From Cheilinus undulatus (Eukaryota > Chordata > Actinopteri > Labriformes > Labridae), in assembly GCF_018320785.1 (NCBI RefSeq), contig NC_054878.1, positions 31,695,523 to 31,759,522 of the forward strand: a DNA stretch of 64,000 bases, read 5' to 3'. Shown piece after piece: positions 33,524-44,400 of the stretch. The first letter of the stretch is position 1; each line of letters begins with the position of its first letter. The notes below the pieces were generated by a model that was not told where the DNA came from, ran no database searches, and worked only from the letters and a program-made list of their open reading frames with translations. A program made the position numbers and the translations under genes.

Positions 33524-35833
33524 TATGAAGTCAACAAGTCCGTATGGAAAAAAAAACAGCCGAGATTTTCACACAACTGTTCTGATAAAGTAATCACAAG
33601 TCAACAAAAGCTCGAGCTCTGTGCGTAAAAGCTCCGGAATCTTCACGTTTGTGTCCTTTAGAGGAGATTAATAAATGTTGTCTCAGAGGTGAAGCCGTCT
33701 CTCTTCAATACAGCCTGTTTGACAGTGAGCAGTGCGCCTGTGCGCTTACAAAGTTGGCATTGAAGTGCGCGTAAGTCAAGCTAGCCATAGTTAAACCACG
33801 TGACTTCCTGCTATTCCTTCAAAATAAAACTCGCTGATTAAACGTTTTCCAATTGACATAGTTTTACATTAGCTAATGGTTAAATGGTAGTTAGTCATAG
33901 TTACTCATTTGTCACCTACTAACTATGCAAAATTTGTGCACCTTATTGTAAGTATTACAAATGTTAAAACTAATTCATGATATTTTTAGGTACCTGTTTT
34001 TTAAGCTTCACAGAGGAGTTTTCAGCTGGCAATGAAAAGAATTATGAAATTCATACTTCTTCCTTTTTTTTTTATCTTAAACCTACCAGCCATAGAAGAA
34101 GAATGCTGTATCAAAACGACTCCCAGAGAGTGATACATGTTTTTTTTTCCAATAAAATATGAAATATGTATTTTATAGCCTATTTAAAAAAAAAAAGAAA
34201 ATACCACAGAAGTTTTGAAGCATTTTTATTATTGTGTCATACATACAATCATATGCTCAGCCCACATGATACCAAGAATTCAGACAAAACCAGGATCAGA
34301 GTGCATGGTAGTTATCTCATCATTATAGAGCAGAAAGGAAGATGGAGGCAAAATAAAAATTAGTTAATTAGTTAAATAAAGTATCTTGTCTTCTTTTCCA
34401 GGCTTTTGAGACAAAATTAGCAAGTTTAAACACATCAAACTTAAACAGACATTCCAATTTTTGCTCATCAGACAACTGCAGGTTTACACAGATGTGGATT
34501 TTGCCAACATCAGGGTGCCAAACTCAGCATAAGTCACAAGGTCCTCAGAGGAGCTTCAAGTATTGGGGAAGAACAGGGGAAAATACAATCATCTTATTAT
34601 CGTTTTTATTTTCATTATTCATTCATGACTGTGTGAAATCATTATGCTGTTTGCACACATAGGTTTCATTAATGTCCAGTTAAAAAGGCCTATATTTCAT
34701 TTATCAGTCTTTTCAGTCCGTGCTTTTAATTTTAAGCCAACCTTGTTTCTTCCGGTCATGCGCTGCGTGCTTGCGTCTGTCTTGACGCAGCGCAGTGCAG
34801 CCAGGCGCAGCGGATCATAAATCTCAGAGGCATGTAATGAATTGAGAAGTAGCAAACAGGGAAATCAGGGGCGCGCTTCCCGCCGGGGTTTTCCGGCTCT
34901 TTGATTAGTCAAAGTTAATCGATTAACATGCAGCACCACGCAGAAGAACTAACCCATCCTCTTTCCCCCTTTATTTAAAAACAATTACATAAAAAGCCTT
35001 TCTCTGCACATTTATCCCAGACAAAGACGCATCATACTGAACTAAGGACGAACACAACCATGAGGACAATGAAGCTGAATGCTCCCCCGGTCTAAGGCTT
35101 CACGAGCATTGACAAGGTTTGGTTCAATAGCTTTGTGAGATGTAATTCAACAGGGTGGTTGTCTTAGAGTGTGAAAGCGAGTGGTACTTTAGCATCCGAT
35201 GAAGTTTTTCTAAAGCTGTGACTGACTGTATCATTCTTCATAGGTAATAATCTTTTAGCAACACGTGCTCTTAATTCAGTTGACAAGTTCTGCAGTGTCT
35301 CTTGTTGAATTATTGATCAGCCGAGAGAATCATACAGTGTCTTAAAAGTGCTGTTTCCCGGTGTTTGTCGCCCCCTAGTGGCAAACTCATTAAAATAAGG
35401 GTTTTTTTCTGTTGAATTTCTTCTGTTGTAAATGAATGAGCGAATCATTGAGGATATGGATTAAACACCGTGATGCCTAGTGTTTTATATTATAAAACTT
35501 TAAACTGTATTGCATGAAAACATGCGTAATACAATGCAACAGAATGAAAGTCAGGATTTAGCTAGTAGCTTTTATTTTCTAATCCATTTGCAACAGGATT
35601 ATGATGAGTAAAATTACACAAGGTTCATAGTGTTAAATGATTTAAACACCATGACAGGAATTTTAGGATTATAAGGACTTTATTACTTAAATATGTCAAA
35701 TTTGATAAACTGAAAACTGCATCATTGGCATTTTGTGGTAAATGTATCATAATTTTTGCACTATCCTACTTTACATTAGTGTTTTCTTTGTATTGTACTT
35801 GTCACATCTGCTACACTTCATGTTGTAATTGTA
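33524..35833. other. Intergenic 5' flank of kcnf1; GC-rich patch at 34750-34950
   Basis: No coding sequence supported. The first few hundred bases upstream of kcnf1 should hold its 5' untranslated region and promoter; a CACGTG E-box lies at about 33797-33802. A GC-rich patch near 34750-34950 contains a 10-bp hairpin (34759-34768 with 34785-34794) and the palindrome listed separately. The remainder is AT-rich. Confidence 0.45.
34914..34927. promoter_or_regulatory. 14-bp perfect palindrome next to TCF/LEF-like words
   Basis: GTTAATCGATTAAC is its own complement and resembles two HNF1 half-sites (GTTAAT, ATTAAC) with a two-base spacer instead of the usual one. CTTTGAT (34899-34905) and TCAAAG (34909-34914) are TCF/LEF-type words beside it. 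The function is inferred only from motif resemblance. Confidence 0.3.
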
Positions 35834-36983
35834 CAGTGCCTATAGAAAGTATTCACCCCCTTGGATGTGTTAACCTTTTATTGTCAAAGTGTAAACAGAT
35901 TTCTACTGAGTAATTTCACTTGAATAAAAAAATATGTTTGGCAAAAATTTTCATCCCCCTTAAATCAGTATTTAGTAGATGCACCTTTGGCTGCAATCAC
36001 AGCACTGAGTCTGTGTGGATAGGTCTCAATCAGGCTTGCACATCCGGACACTCTAGACGTTCACTCCATTCTTCTTTGCAAAACTGCTCAAGATCTGTCA
36101 GGTTACAAGGGGATAGAGTGTGAACAGTCCTTCAAGTCCAGCAGCAAATTATCTTCTGGATTGAGGTCTGGGTTTGACTCGGCCGCTCCAGAAAATTCAT
36201 CTTGTTGTCTTTATAGCATTTCTGTGCCGCTTTCACTGTATGCTTTGGGTCATTGTCTTGCTGGGAAAGAAAACTTCTCTGAATAAGATTGTCCTCCAGG
36301 ATTTCCCTATATTTTCCTGCATTCTTTTACCCTCTACCTTTACAAGCCTTCCAGGGCTGGCTGCTGAGAAGCATCCCCACAGTATGATGCTGCCCCCGCT
36401 GTGCTTTACAGTGAGGATGGTGTGTTTGTGGTTAAGTTTTCTTCAACAGTGGCTTTCTTTTTGTCACTCTCTCATATATCTTTGACTGGTGGAGAACCCA
36501 GGTAACAGCTGTTGTGTGCAGAGTCTCTCTCATCTCAGCTGCTGAAGCTTGTAACTCCTTCAGAGTAGTCATAGGTGTCTGTGGCCTCTCTCACTGGACT
36601 CTGGGCGATGTTCAGTGCCTTTTTTTTTTTTGCATCCATCTACTTATACTTTTCAATATCTTTTTTCTAAGTTGCTTGCTTTGTTCTTTTGTCTTCACGG
36701 ATTAATGGTTGTCAGGAATACTGACTCACTAATGGGAGACTGCTACCACAATTGGCTGGACCTCTGTTGAATTAGGTAAGTCACTTTAAAGAGGGTGAAT
36801 ATTCATGCAATCTATTATTTTACCTTACATATTTTTATGTAATTGACATTATCTAATAGAAATCTGTTTTCACTTTAACATAAAAAGTTTTTGTGAAAAA
36901 AGGCAAATTATATCAACCATGATTGATTTATAAAATCAATAAAGCACTAAACATCCAAGGGGATGAACACTTTATAAGCACTG
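35834..36983 (-). mobile_element. Tc1/mariner element with recognisable ends and a decayed transposase
   Basis: The left end CAGTGCCTATAGAAAGTATT (35834 on) and the complement of the right end, CAGTGCTTATAAAGTGTTCA, both continue to CCCCTTGGATGT, giving terminal inverted repeats of about 35 bp. The element is flanked by TA on both sides, the Tc1/mariner target. Reading the minus strand, SGGSI(I)[15 protein letters not shown]-type sequence (about 36420-36330) precedes QQDNDPKHT (36263-36237), the catalytic block of Tc1 transposases. NKMNFLERPSQ follows, then a frameshift before the NPDLNP motif. The length of 1150 bp is shorter than the roughly 1.6 kb of intact fish elements, and the N-terminal region is not readable, so this is an inactive, internally reduced copy. 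Confidence 0.85.
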
Positions 36984-38242
36984 TATGTTACAGAAATATG
37001 TTTTTGTAAGGTTTACCCAGCCCAAAATAGTGAATAAGCTGTTTATCAACTGGCTAAAACATCCAGTGGTTACACATGATTGCATCAGAATGGAAGCAGA
37101 AGACATGTATCCATTTATATATTTGACTCATTTTTTTAAAGATAAAAAACACATTTTGGTAAGTTTATCTCTGTTTTTGAGCTCCTTTCTTATCCATCTT
37201 ACCTCTGGATCATGCTGGTTTCCTGTGATAATAAACTGATTTCACACATTTTCTTCAGATCCTGAGAGATAAAACTATCATCATTGGAAAACCACTGTAA
37301 TCAGGAGCTATACATAAGTCAAGATCTTGAGAAAGCTACTCAAAGTCAATAAATATGATGAAAGCACAGTACAACAAAGTGTATGGATAATGAGGGAGGC
37401 CCTAGAGCTTCCATACATCAGAAACGACAGATACTATTGTTGTCATTATGAGCTGATAAGGGCCATTTAACAGTTTAATGGTGTAATGTACTTCCATGCT
37501 TCATTTTAATGATAACATTTACTGGCTTGACTCCATATTTTCAGCACTTTCGTCTCTTTTTTCTCAAGTTTGGAATATTTTTACTTCTAGATTGAGTTGC
37601 CTTGATGTGTCAAGGATCTGAACATTTCAAATGGTGTCAGTAAAAGTTATGATAGTTTACATAGCCTTACTATGTATTTTATCATAAGATGCAACTCTTG
37701 AGAGTATGTGTAATCTATAATAACTTAGTTAATGTTAAAGTGTGGTTCATTAATATAAAACTTGCCAATTTTTTCCCATTTACCATTGAGAAACTAGTGC
37801 CTTCATATAATGTTGTAACAAAAACGGTAAAAAAAAAAAAAAAAAACTAAGACAGGATTTGTACTGTTTTTGTTTTCATTAAATATTTTTTATTTTTAAA
37901 GAGTGTTTTGGGGATTTAAATGTGTAATTTTATATTGGATAAATGGCCCACCTTTTTTCCAAATTGCTAAAATGTAAACATTTCTCCTTTAAAACTTGTT
38001 TTAAGATCACAAAATAATACGGTTTAAATAGTTTTCCCCTCAAGCAAAAACAAATCAAGCACGCAAAAGAAGACGATGAAGCAAATTACCTTTCCTTGTT
38101 TCCTTTCAATGTTTGCAAATTATCATACTTCATCACTGAGCTTTAAACTGAGTCAGCCTTAGCACATTTGTTACATCCTTATTCTCAGTTGTGTGTTGCC
38201 TCCTTCCTTCTCTCGTTTACAGCGTGCCGGTGCTATAAACTA
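36984..38242. other. Intergenic, nothing recognised
   Basis: AT-rich sequence upstream of pdia6, with an A-run at about 37828-37846. No gene or clear repeat. Confidence 0.4.
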
Positions 38243-38261
38243 CACGGCGCACGCTGATTGG
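38243..38261 (-). promoter_or_regulatory. pdia6: ERSE-like element, inverted
   Basis: On the minus strand this reads CCAAT, nine bases, then CCGTG. The ER stress response element consensus is CCAAT-N9-CCACG, so the NF-Y half is perfect and the ATF6/XBP1 half has two mismatches. It forms a 12-bp perfect inverted repeat with the element at 38289. Confidence 0.5.
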
Positions 38262-38288
38262 CTGAGGCGCAGCGTCGCCGCCAGCGAA

Positions 38289-38307
38289 CCAATCAGCGTG
38301 GGCCACG
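38289..38307 (+). promoter_or_regulatory. pdia6: Perfect ER stress response element (ERSE) in the pdia6 promoter
   Basis: CCAATCAGCGTGGGCCACG matches CCAAT-N9-CCACG exactly. It lies 94 bases before the pdia6 start codon, in a GC-rich stretch. From established knowledge, NF-Y binds the CCAAT half and ATF6 (or XBP1) the CCACG half, which would make pdia6 inducible by the unfolded protein response, as for PDIA6 in mammals. The nearness to the ATG implies a short 5' untranslated region. Confidence 0.85.
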
Positions 38308-38400
38308 GTGAGATTTTTCGATCTACTTTTGTGGGAGCCGCAGCGGCAGGAACCTGCTTGTGTTGCTAACAGAGGAGAAGAGTAGAGAGCAGCCAAAACC

Positions 38401-41400
38401 ATGAGACCGCTAATACTAGGTGAGTAAGAGGAGTAAAAGCGTAACTTCTTATTTGTAAGTAATAATCAGTGTTTTGCCATTTAAACTGTTTTTGACAGTG
38501 GTTTCGCTACTGTAGCTAGCTTAAATTGCTAACTTTTGGTGCACAGAAGCACTGCCAGGCCTGTGTTATCGTTAAATCAATGAATTAATAAACCTCAGTG
38601 TCACTTTCTGATGCTCAAATTTGCAATAGTTGTACATGTAAGCGCGATTTGAGTACGTTTATACGGCCTTGTTTCTGCGTATCCCACTCAATATGGCGAA
38701 TCTTTGTTATTGAACTTACTTATGCATACATTGTTATGAATAAACCTTCATTTTTTTCCCATCAGGAGTGCTGGGCTGTTCCCTGGTCCTGAGTGTCCAA
38801 GCCTTTTACTCTGCCAGTGATGATGTTATTGAGCTCACCCCCTCAAACTTTAACAGAGAGGTGATCCAGAGTGACAGTCTGTGGCTGGTGGAGTTTTACG
38901 CTCCTTGGTGAGTCCATGAAACTTTGTGATAACTATTGTCCTCGGATCAACCATGGTAAAACAAGGTGGCTGTATGGCTTCAATGCAGACATGTTATGTT
39001 ATTACAGATGGACTCAGTTATGTTTGAGTCATCTGTTTGTAATGGCTCCTCCTCAGAGATGTAAACCTGGTGATGTGCGGAGGCGTTGGACACTTGAATG
39101 CAAATCTGCCAGCTTTCTCTCGGGTTTGCTTACAGTTACACATCAATAGTTTATGGTGCACTCACTGATGCAAAGACAGTTTCACAGACTGATTAAACTA
39201 GCTGTAAACTTGGGTAGCATGTAACACAACCAGCTTTAAGCCAAACTCAAGAGGTAATTATTTGAGTCTCTTAAAAGTCACAAGATTTGAAGTTTTTTTT
39301 GTCTTGTTTCCTGAAGATCTTAATGGTTACTTCAGAACCAAAAAAATACTTACCTGAAGAAATGTGGTTGTTTTTATTAGGCTAAATACAGCAATTTAAA
39401 ATTACAAAAATAAAGGCAAATATGGATGTTTATGTCCCTTCCATGGGGCTGACAGAGTGCCTGCCAGTCTGTCACTTCAAAACAGCCCTTTAGTGCCACA
39501 TAAACCTCCTCAAACCATCTTCTCAGAGTATTTGTGTTTCTTCTTAGAGTCCTAACTTGAAACTTTTTGTAAATCTGCTTTTTAGCGTTGTCACAATATC
39601 GTCATTTTTTTTAACTTTGATATAAGTTAAAAGAAATGATATCAATGCCTGTTTCTATAACATGGCAACAATAACAGAAGTTCAAGGTTTTTAACTGTCA
39701 AAAATTTACAACAATACTAGTTTTTTTTTTACATTGATGTGTTTGTGAAAGTTATACAGTAGGTTAGTGTTGTAGGAGTGTCAGTGCAATTTTTTTGTGG
39801 GTTTATTCCATTCTTTTACAGCTGTCTTATGAAATAGATGTGCTCCTTTTAAAGCATTAGTTCTGACCAGACTTAAAACTAAAGTCCTTGAAACACACTT
39901 AAAAGTTAAAGGATGAACAAATAATCAAACTTGAGAACACACTTTAAAGTTTAAGTAGTAAGAATTTAAAAAAACTGACAGGTCTGTTGGCACACAAACT
40001 TTTAAGTGCATACTTCAGATGGAGGCCGATATTTACAGCTGCTTTTGGACCATATTTACAGCTAATGCTGGCCAATATTTACAGCCAGTATTGGCCAATA
40101 TTTACAGCTAATATTGGTATTTTTTACAGCCAATGAAGGCCAATATTTACACAAGATTTGGGTGATATTTACAGCTGATAGTTGATGACATTTACAGCTG
40201 ATACTGGTCAACATATACTGACAGCTGACAGCTGATATTTTCAGGCAGTATAGGCTTTTTACAGCAGTTATTGTCCAAGCTTTACTGCTGATATGTCAGT
40301 TGTAAAAATCCATAAAACTTCTCATACCCGCTGATACGACTATTAAGATAGTATCTGCCATAGCTGATGCTACACTGACAGTATTGTCCTTACCTATTGG
40401 GAATCTTTACCTCCTAGATCACAGTCGTTTTTTTGGACTGTAAAATGGGAAAAGGATATTAGAAAAAATATTCTGTTTACTGGAATGGTAATCAGAACAA
40501 GAATCGTTTACTTTTAGAAGATTAATCAGATATATATATATATTTTTTGGTTGAAAAGTAACTCCAAGTGACCAGTAGACTATAAAATAGCATGTTATGT
40601 TTCAGTTGTCCATAACAGACTAATTTCTTGGTTTAAATAATTAAAATAACATACAGGGACCAATGTTGGTTCAAATGATTGACAAGCAGAGCTGTGCAAA
40701 ATTAAAGCCCATGTTAAATAAAAGTGTTAAATATTTACTGCATGTGTTAATACTGGATCACTTTCTCCTGTGATTCATATGAGTGGCAATGACTTGTGAT
40801 GTGTTTTGGGTACATTTAGTTGCCATATACTGAAGCATCATGAGGTTACCCTAAAATATCCCTCATGTAGCTCACCTGTTGTTAATTTAAATGAATATTA
40901 ATGAGGTATTTCCTCTCTTCTTCTCTGATGTTTATCATCACAGGTGTGGCCACTGTCAGAGTCTGACTCCGGAGTGGAAGAAGGCGGCTACAGCCCTCAA
41001 GGTAAACAGAGCATCTGTTGCCAGCTGGATGTTTAATTCATGTCTTCTTGAACCATCTTAGATGTACAGAAACTTTCACTTGTCCCATCAGCACTGAGCA
41101 TGCATAAAAAAGATGTATATCAGAATCTTTTTGGTTACTTCTGCTGTTGGCAGTATGGCATTGTTGCTATGGCTAGTAGATATCAGAGTTAATAACTGCC
41201 AGTGTTCAGGCGTATGTAATCAGCAGGCTGGAGCACACGAAGGGTGTTAAAAAAATTGATACCGTGATACTTTAATGTGTTTAAGAACAACACAGTCTCT
41301 TATAACATGAAAAACTACTAATGAAAATATGCCATAATATGAAGATGGCATAAAAATATAAGTGGGCTTCGTGCTGGGCAGTTAAATGAGTTCTGATTTC

Positions 41401-44400
41401 AGTTACAAGTTAAGCTTCCTACAGTCATAAAAACAACATGATCAAAAGCAGTGAAGATGGAAAAGGTATTGATAGCTTTTCATTTTTATTGCTATCACAT
41501 CAAAGTTGAAAAATCTGCTATTCTGACAACCCTAAAAACTAGAACTTTAATGTTTTTATTCACTCCAGCAACTCTTAAGTTCAGAAGCTTGTTCTTTAAG
41601 CTTCATAAAGGATCATCTCTGAAGAGGCTGCAGCTCTTATTTCCAGCTATAAATGCTCAGAAGTTTGTGACTTAGCAGTGAGAAAACAGCCTGGTGTGAG
41701 GCGTGGGCAGATTTTGGGACACAAGACAAATATTCATGAATAATATTATTTTTGTTCCAGAGAGGAACAAGAGGCACTGTTTATTTTATGCAGTGTGCTT
41801 TTCTGCACATAGTTATCACTGCTACTATTGTGTATCCGCTAAACATGGTGTGAGTATGTGGAAAAGTCTCTCTGTTGTAAAAGAAAAATTTACAGTTGCA
41901 CATGTTTAACAAGGTGCTGACTTCCAGAAAAAGCACACAGATGTTATGAGAAAAAAATGATTGACAAACCTCCAGAACACGCTGTGTAGGAGAGCTAAAA
42001 TTGTACACCCAACATGTTTGTCCTGATATCCTTCAGGGTATCGTGAAGGTTGGTGCTGTAGATGCAGACCAGCACAAGTCACTGGGAGGTCAGTATGGAG
42101 TCAGAGGATTCCCCACAATCAAGATCTTTGGAGCCAATAAGAACAAGCCAGAGGAGTATCAGGGTGGGTGCAAAAAAAATAAGCACCTGTGACAAAATTG
42201 ATGCTTTATTTATTTTTATTCCCATTGTTTCTGAATGTTAATATCTGATCCCTGCCCTTCCTTCACCCTCCAGGCGGCCGCAGTAGCCAGGCCATCACAG
42301 ACGGAGCCTTGAACGCTGTACGCTCTATGGTAAAAGATCGACTGAGCGGCAAGTCTGGCAGCTCCGGCTACAGCAAGCAGGTAGATCCAGAAAAAGATTA
42401 GCTGTTATTTTTGTTATTTTGAAGCCTCTAACCAAACATGGTTAAGTAACACTCAACGTCCTTCCAGCAGAGCGGTGGCAGCAGCGGCGGCGGCAGTAAG
42501 AAGGATGTGGTCGAACTTACTGATGACAACTTTGACAAGATGGTGCTGGAGAGCGACGATGTGTGGATGGTGGAGTTCTTCGCCCCCTGGTGTGGACACT
42601 GCAAAAAGTGAGTTTGATATTTAACACAGTCCGTCCCTGGCTGTAGGCACACAAAGCACACGACAAACCACTCCTTTACCAGGACAATGAAATATCTGTC
42701 GATGGAGTTTCCAGACACAAGTGTGAATGAAATATTGTGTGCAATTAGTTTGTTGGTAGAACCACCGAAAACATGCAAAAAGCTTGCAGTACTTTTTGCA
42801 GGAAATCAATTTTTCTGGGCAAAAAAAGAATGAAATCATACTAAAAATCCATGGATAATTTGGTCCATTTAGTATGAATCAACCCCTATTAAAACAGTGC
42901 AGTAAACCAGATATTGTTCTAATCCTTGTGATCTGGTGTGCATCATCTTTACATTTATGTCAGTATTTCAGAAAGCACACTTGTGCTGCCACTTTAAACA
43001 TCTAAAGAGGGAGATTTCAGTGCACTAAAATAGCACAGGTACAGGTGTGCTGGCTGGAGGCGTTGCCTGGTTTGGGCTCCCTCAGGAGAGACTGATGACT
43101 CACTGGTCAAGCCAAAAGCTATAAAGAAATAAAGCAACAAAGCTACATGCCGCACCAGACCCAAACATCATAATGATAATCATTTGACTGTTAAATAGAC
43201 ATTGGACCTTCTTTCACTTATTATGCCACACCCTTTATTTCAGTTTATCTTTATTCCCTAATTTATGCAGGAATTATTTTTGTTTCTTATTAAAATATCT
43301 ATTAATTCTCTTTTGTATTAAATTATCAATTTGAATATGTGATTTAATGTCTGGATTAACACCCTGTCTGTCCCTCTTTGTTAAATGTAATACTTTTGAT
43401 AAATAAAGTCAAAGAAACAGAGAAGTTTACTGACGCTGCAGCATCTAGCTGGAGAAATATAAAACATCAAATATATAACTGCAGTCAGTGACCGCTTCAT
43501 TCAGCTGTTTCTTCACATCGTTTACCTGATCGCCTCTCTCTCTCTGCCTCAATAAAGGCGGTTTGTGGATGCAATAAGTTTTGACCATGTTTTAATCTGC
43601 TAATCACAAATGAAGATCTTTATTTCCTGTTAAGTGATAACTCTGGTTGACGCTCAATCACGCGCTCACACGCTCAGATTTTATCAATTAAGAAAAGTAT
43701 ATTACAGAAATAATAATAAATAAACATAGCATGCAACCCAGCTCATGTGTGTTACAGACAGACATGCATATATTGAGGCAGTGCGCTGGCATACACGGAT
43801 CTTACAGTATTTAGTGGAGAGAAACAAGTGTGTGTGTGTCTTTAGCTCACACAGAACAATCTTGCAGTTCTCTTCTTCCTCTTTGGTGGTTTTGGCAGTG
43901 ACTCCCGGTGCACTGTTGCTGATACAGCACAGACACATAGGCATAACATCGCAATTGCAATTAAAAATGGGATCCACCATGAGACCCTTGATGTCAGAGC
44001 TTTGTAAAATGCTCAAGTAAAAAGCTGGCTGGGCCCTGTATACCAGTAGGATCAATATACCAGTATAAAAGCTGTGGTATGTGCTATCATTACTATCAGT
44101 GCTGCTGCTACCATCACATATTACAACCTAATGCTACTAAAATTTTCTGTCATTCATTGTACTTACTCACCAGCATAGACTGGTAACGCCACTTTTTAAC
44201 AGCTTTTCCTCATTAGGTCATGATCCTGCATGTAAAGAAAGTAAGGTACACTATTAGGCAGGGATGTATGCAGTTAGGTCAGCTAAACGGTTAAAGTCAG
44301 ATCCTTCGCAAGACTGCACCAGAATTACAGGTTGGTTAAAATAATAATCGGTGCTGTTATTTCATTAAAAGAAATAACCTAATTAAAAGAAGCTCTGTTA

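Noticed and set aside
38234-38239. TATAAA as a pdia6 TATA box
   Set aside because: It lies upstream of both ERSE elements; a start about 30 bases downstream would leave the ERSEs inside the transcript.
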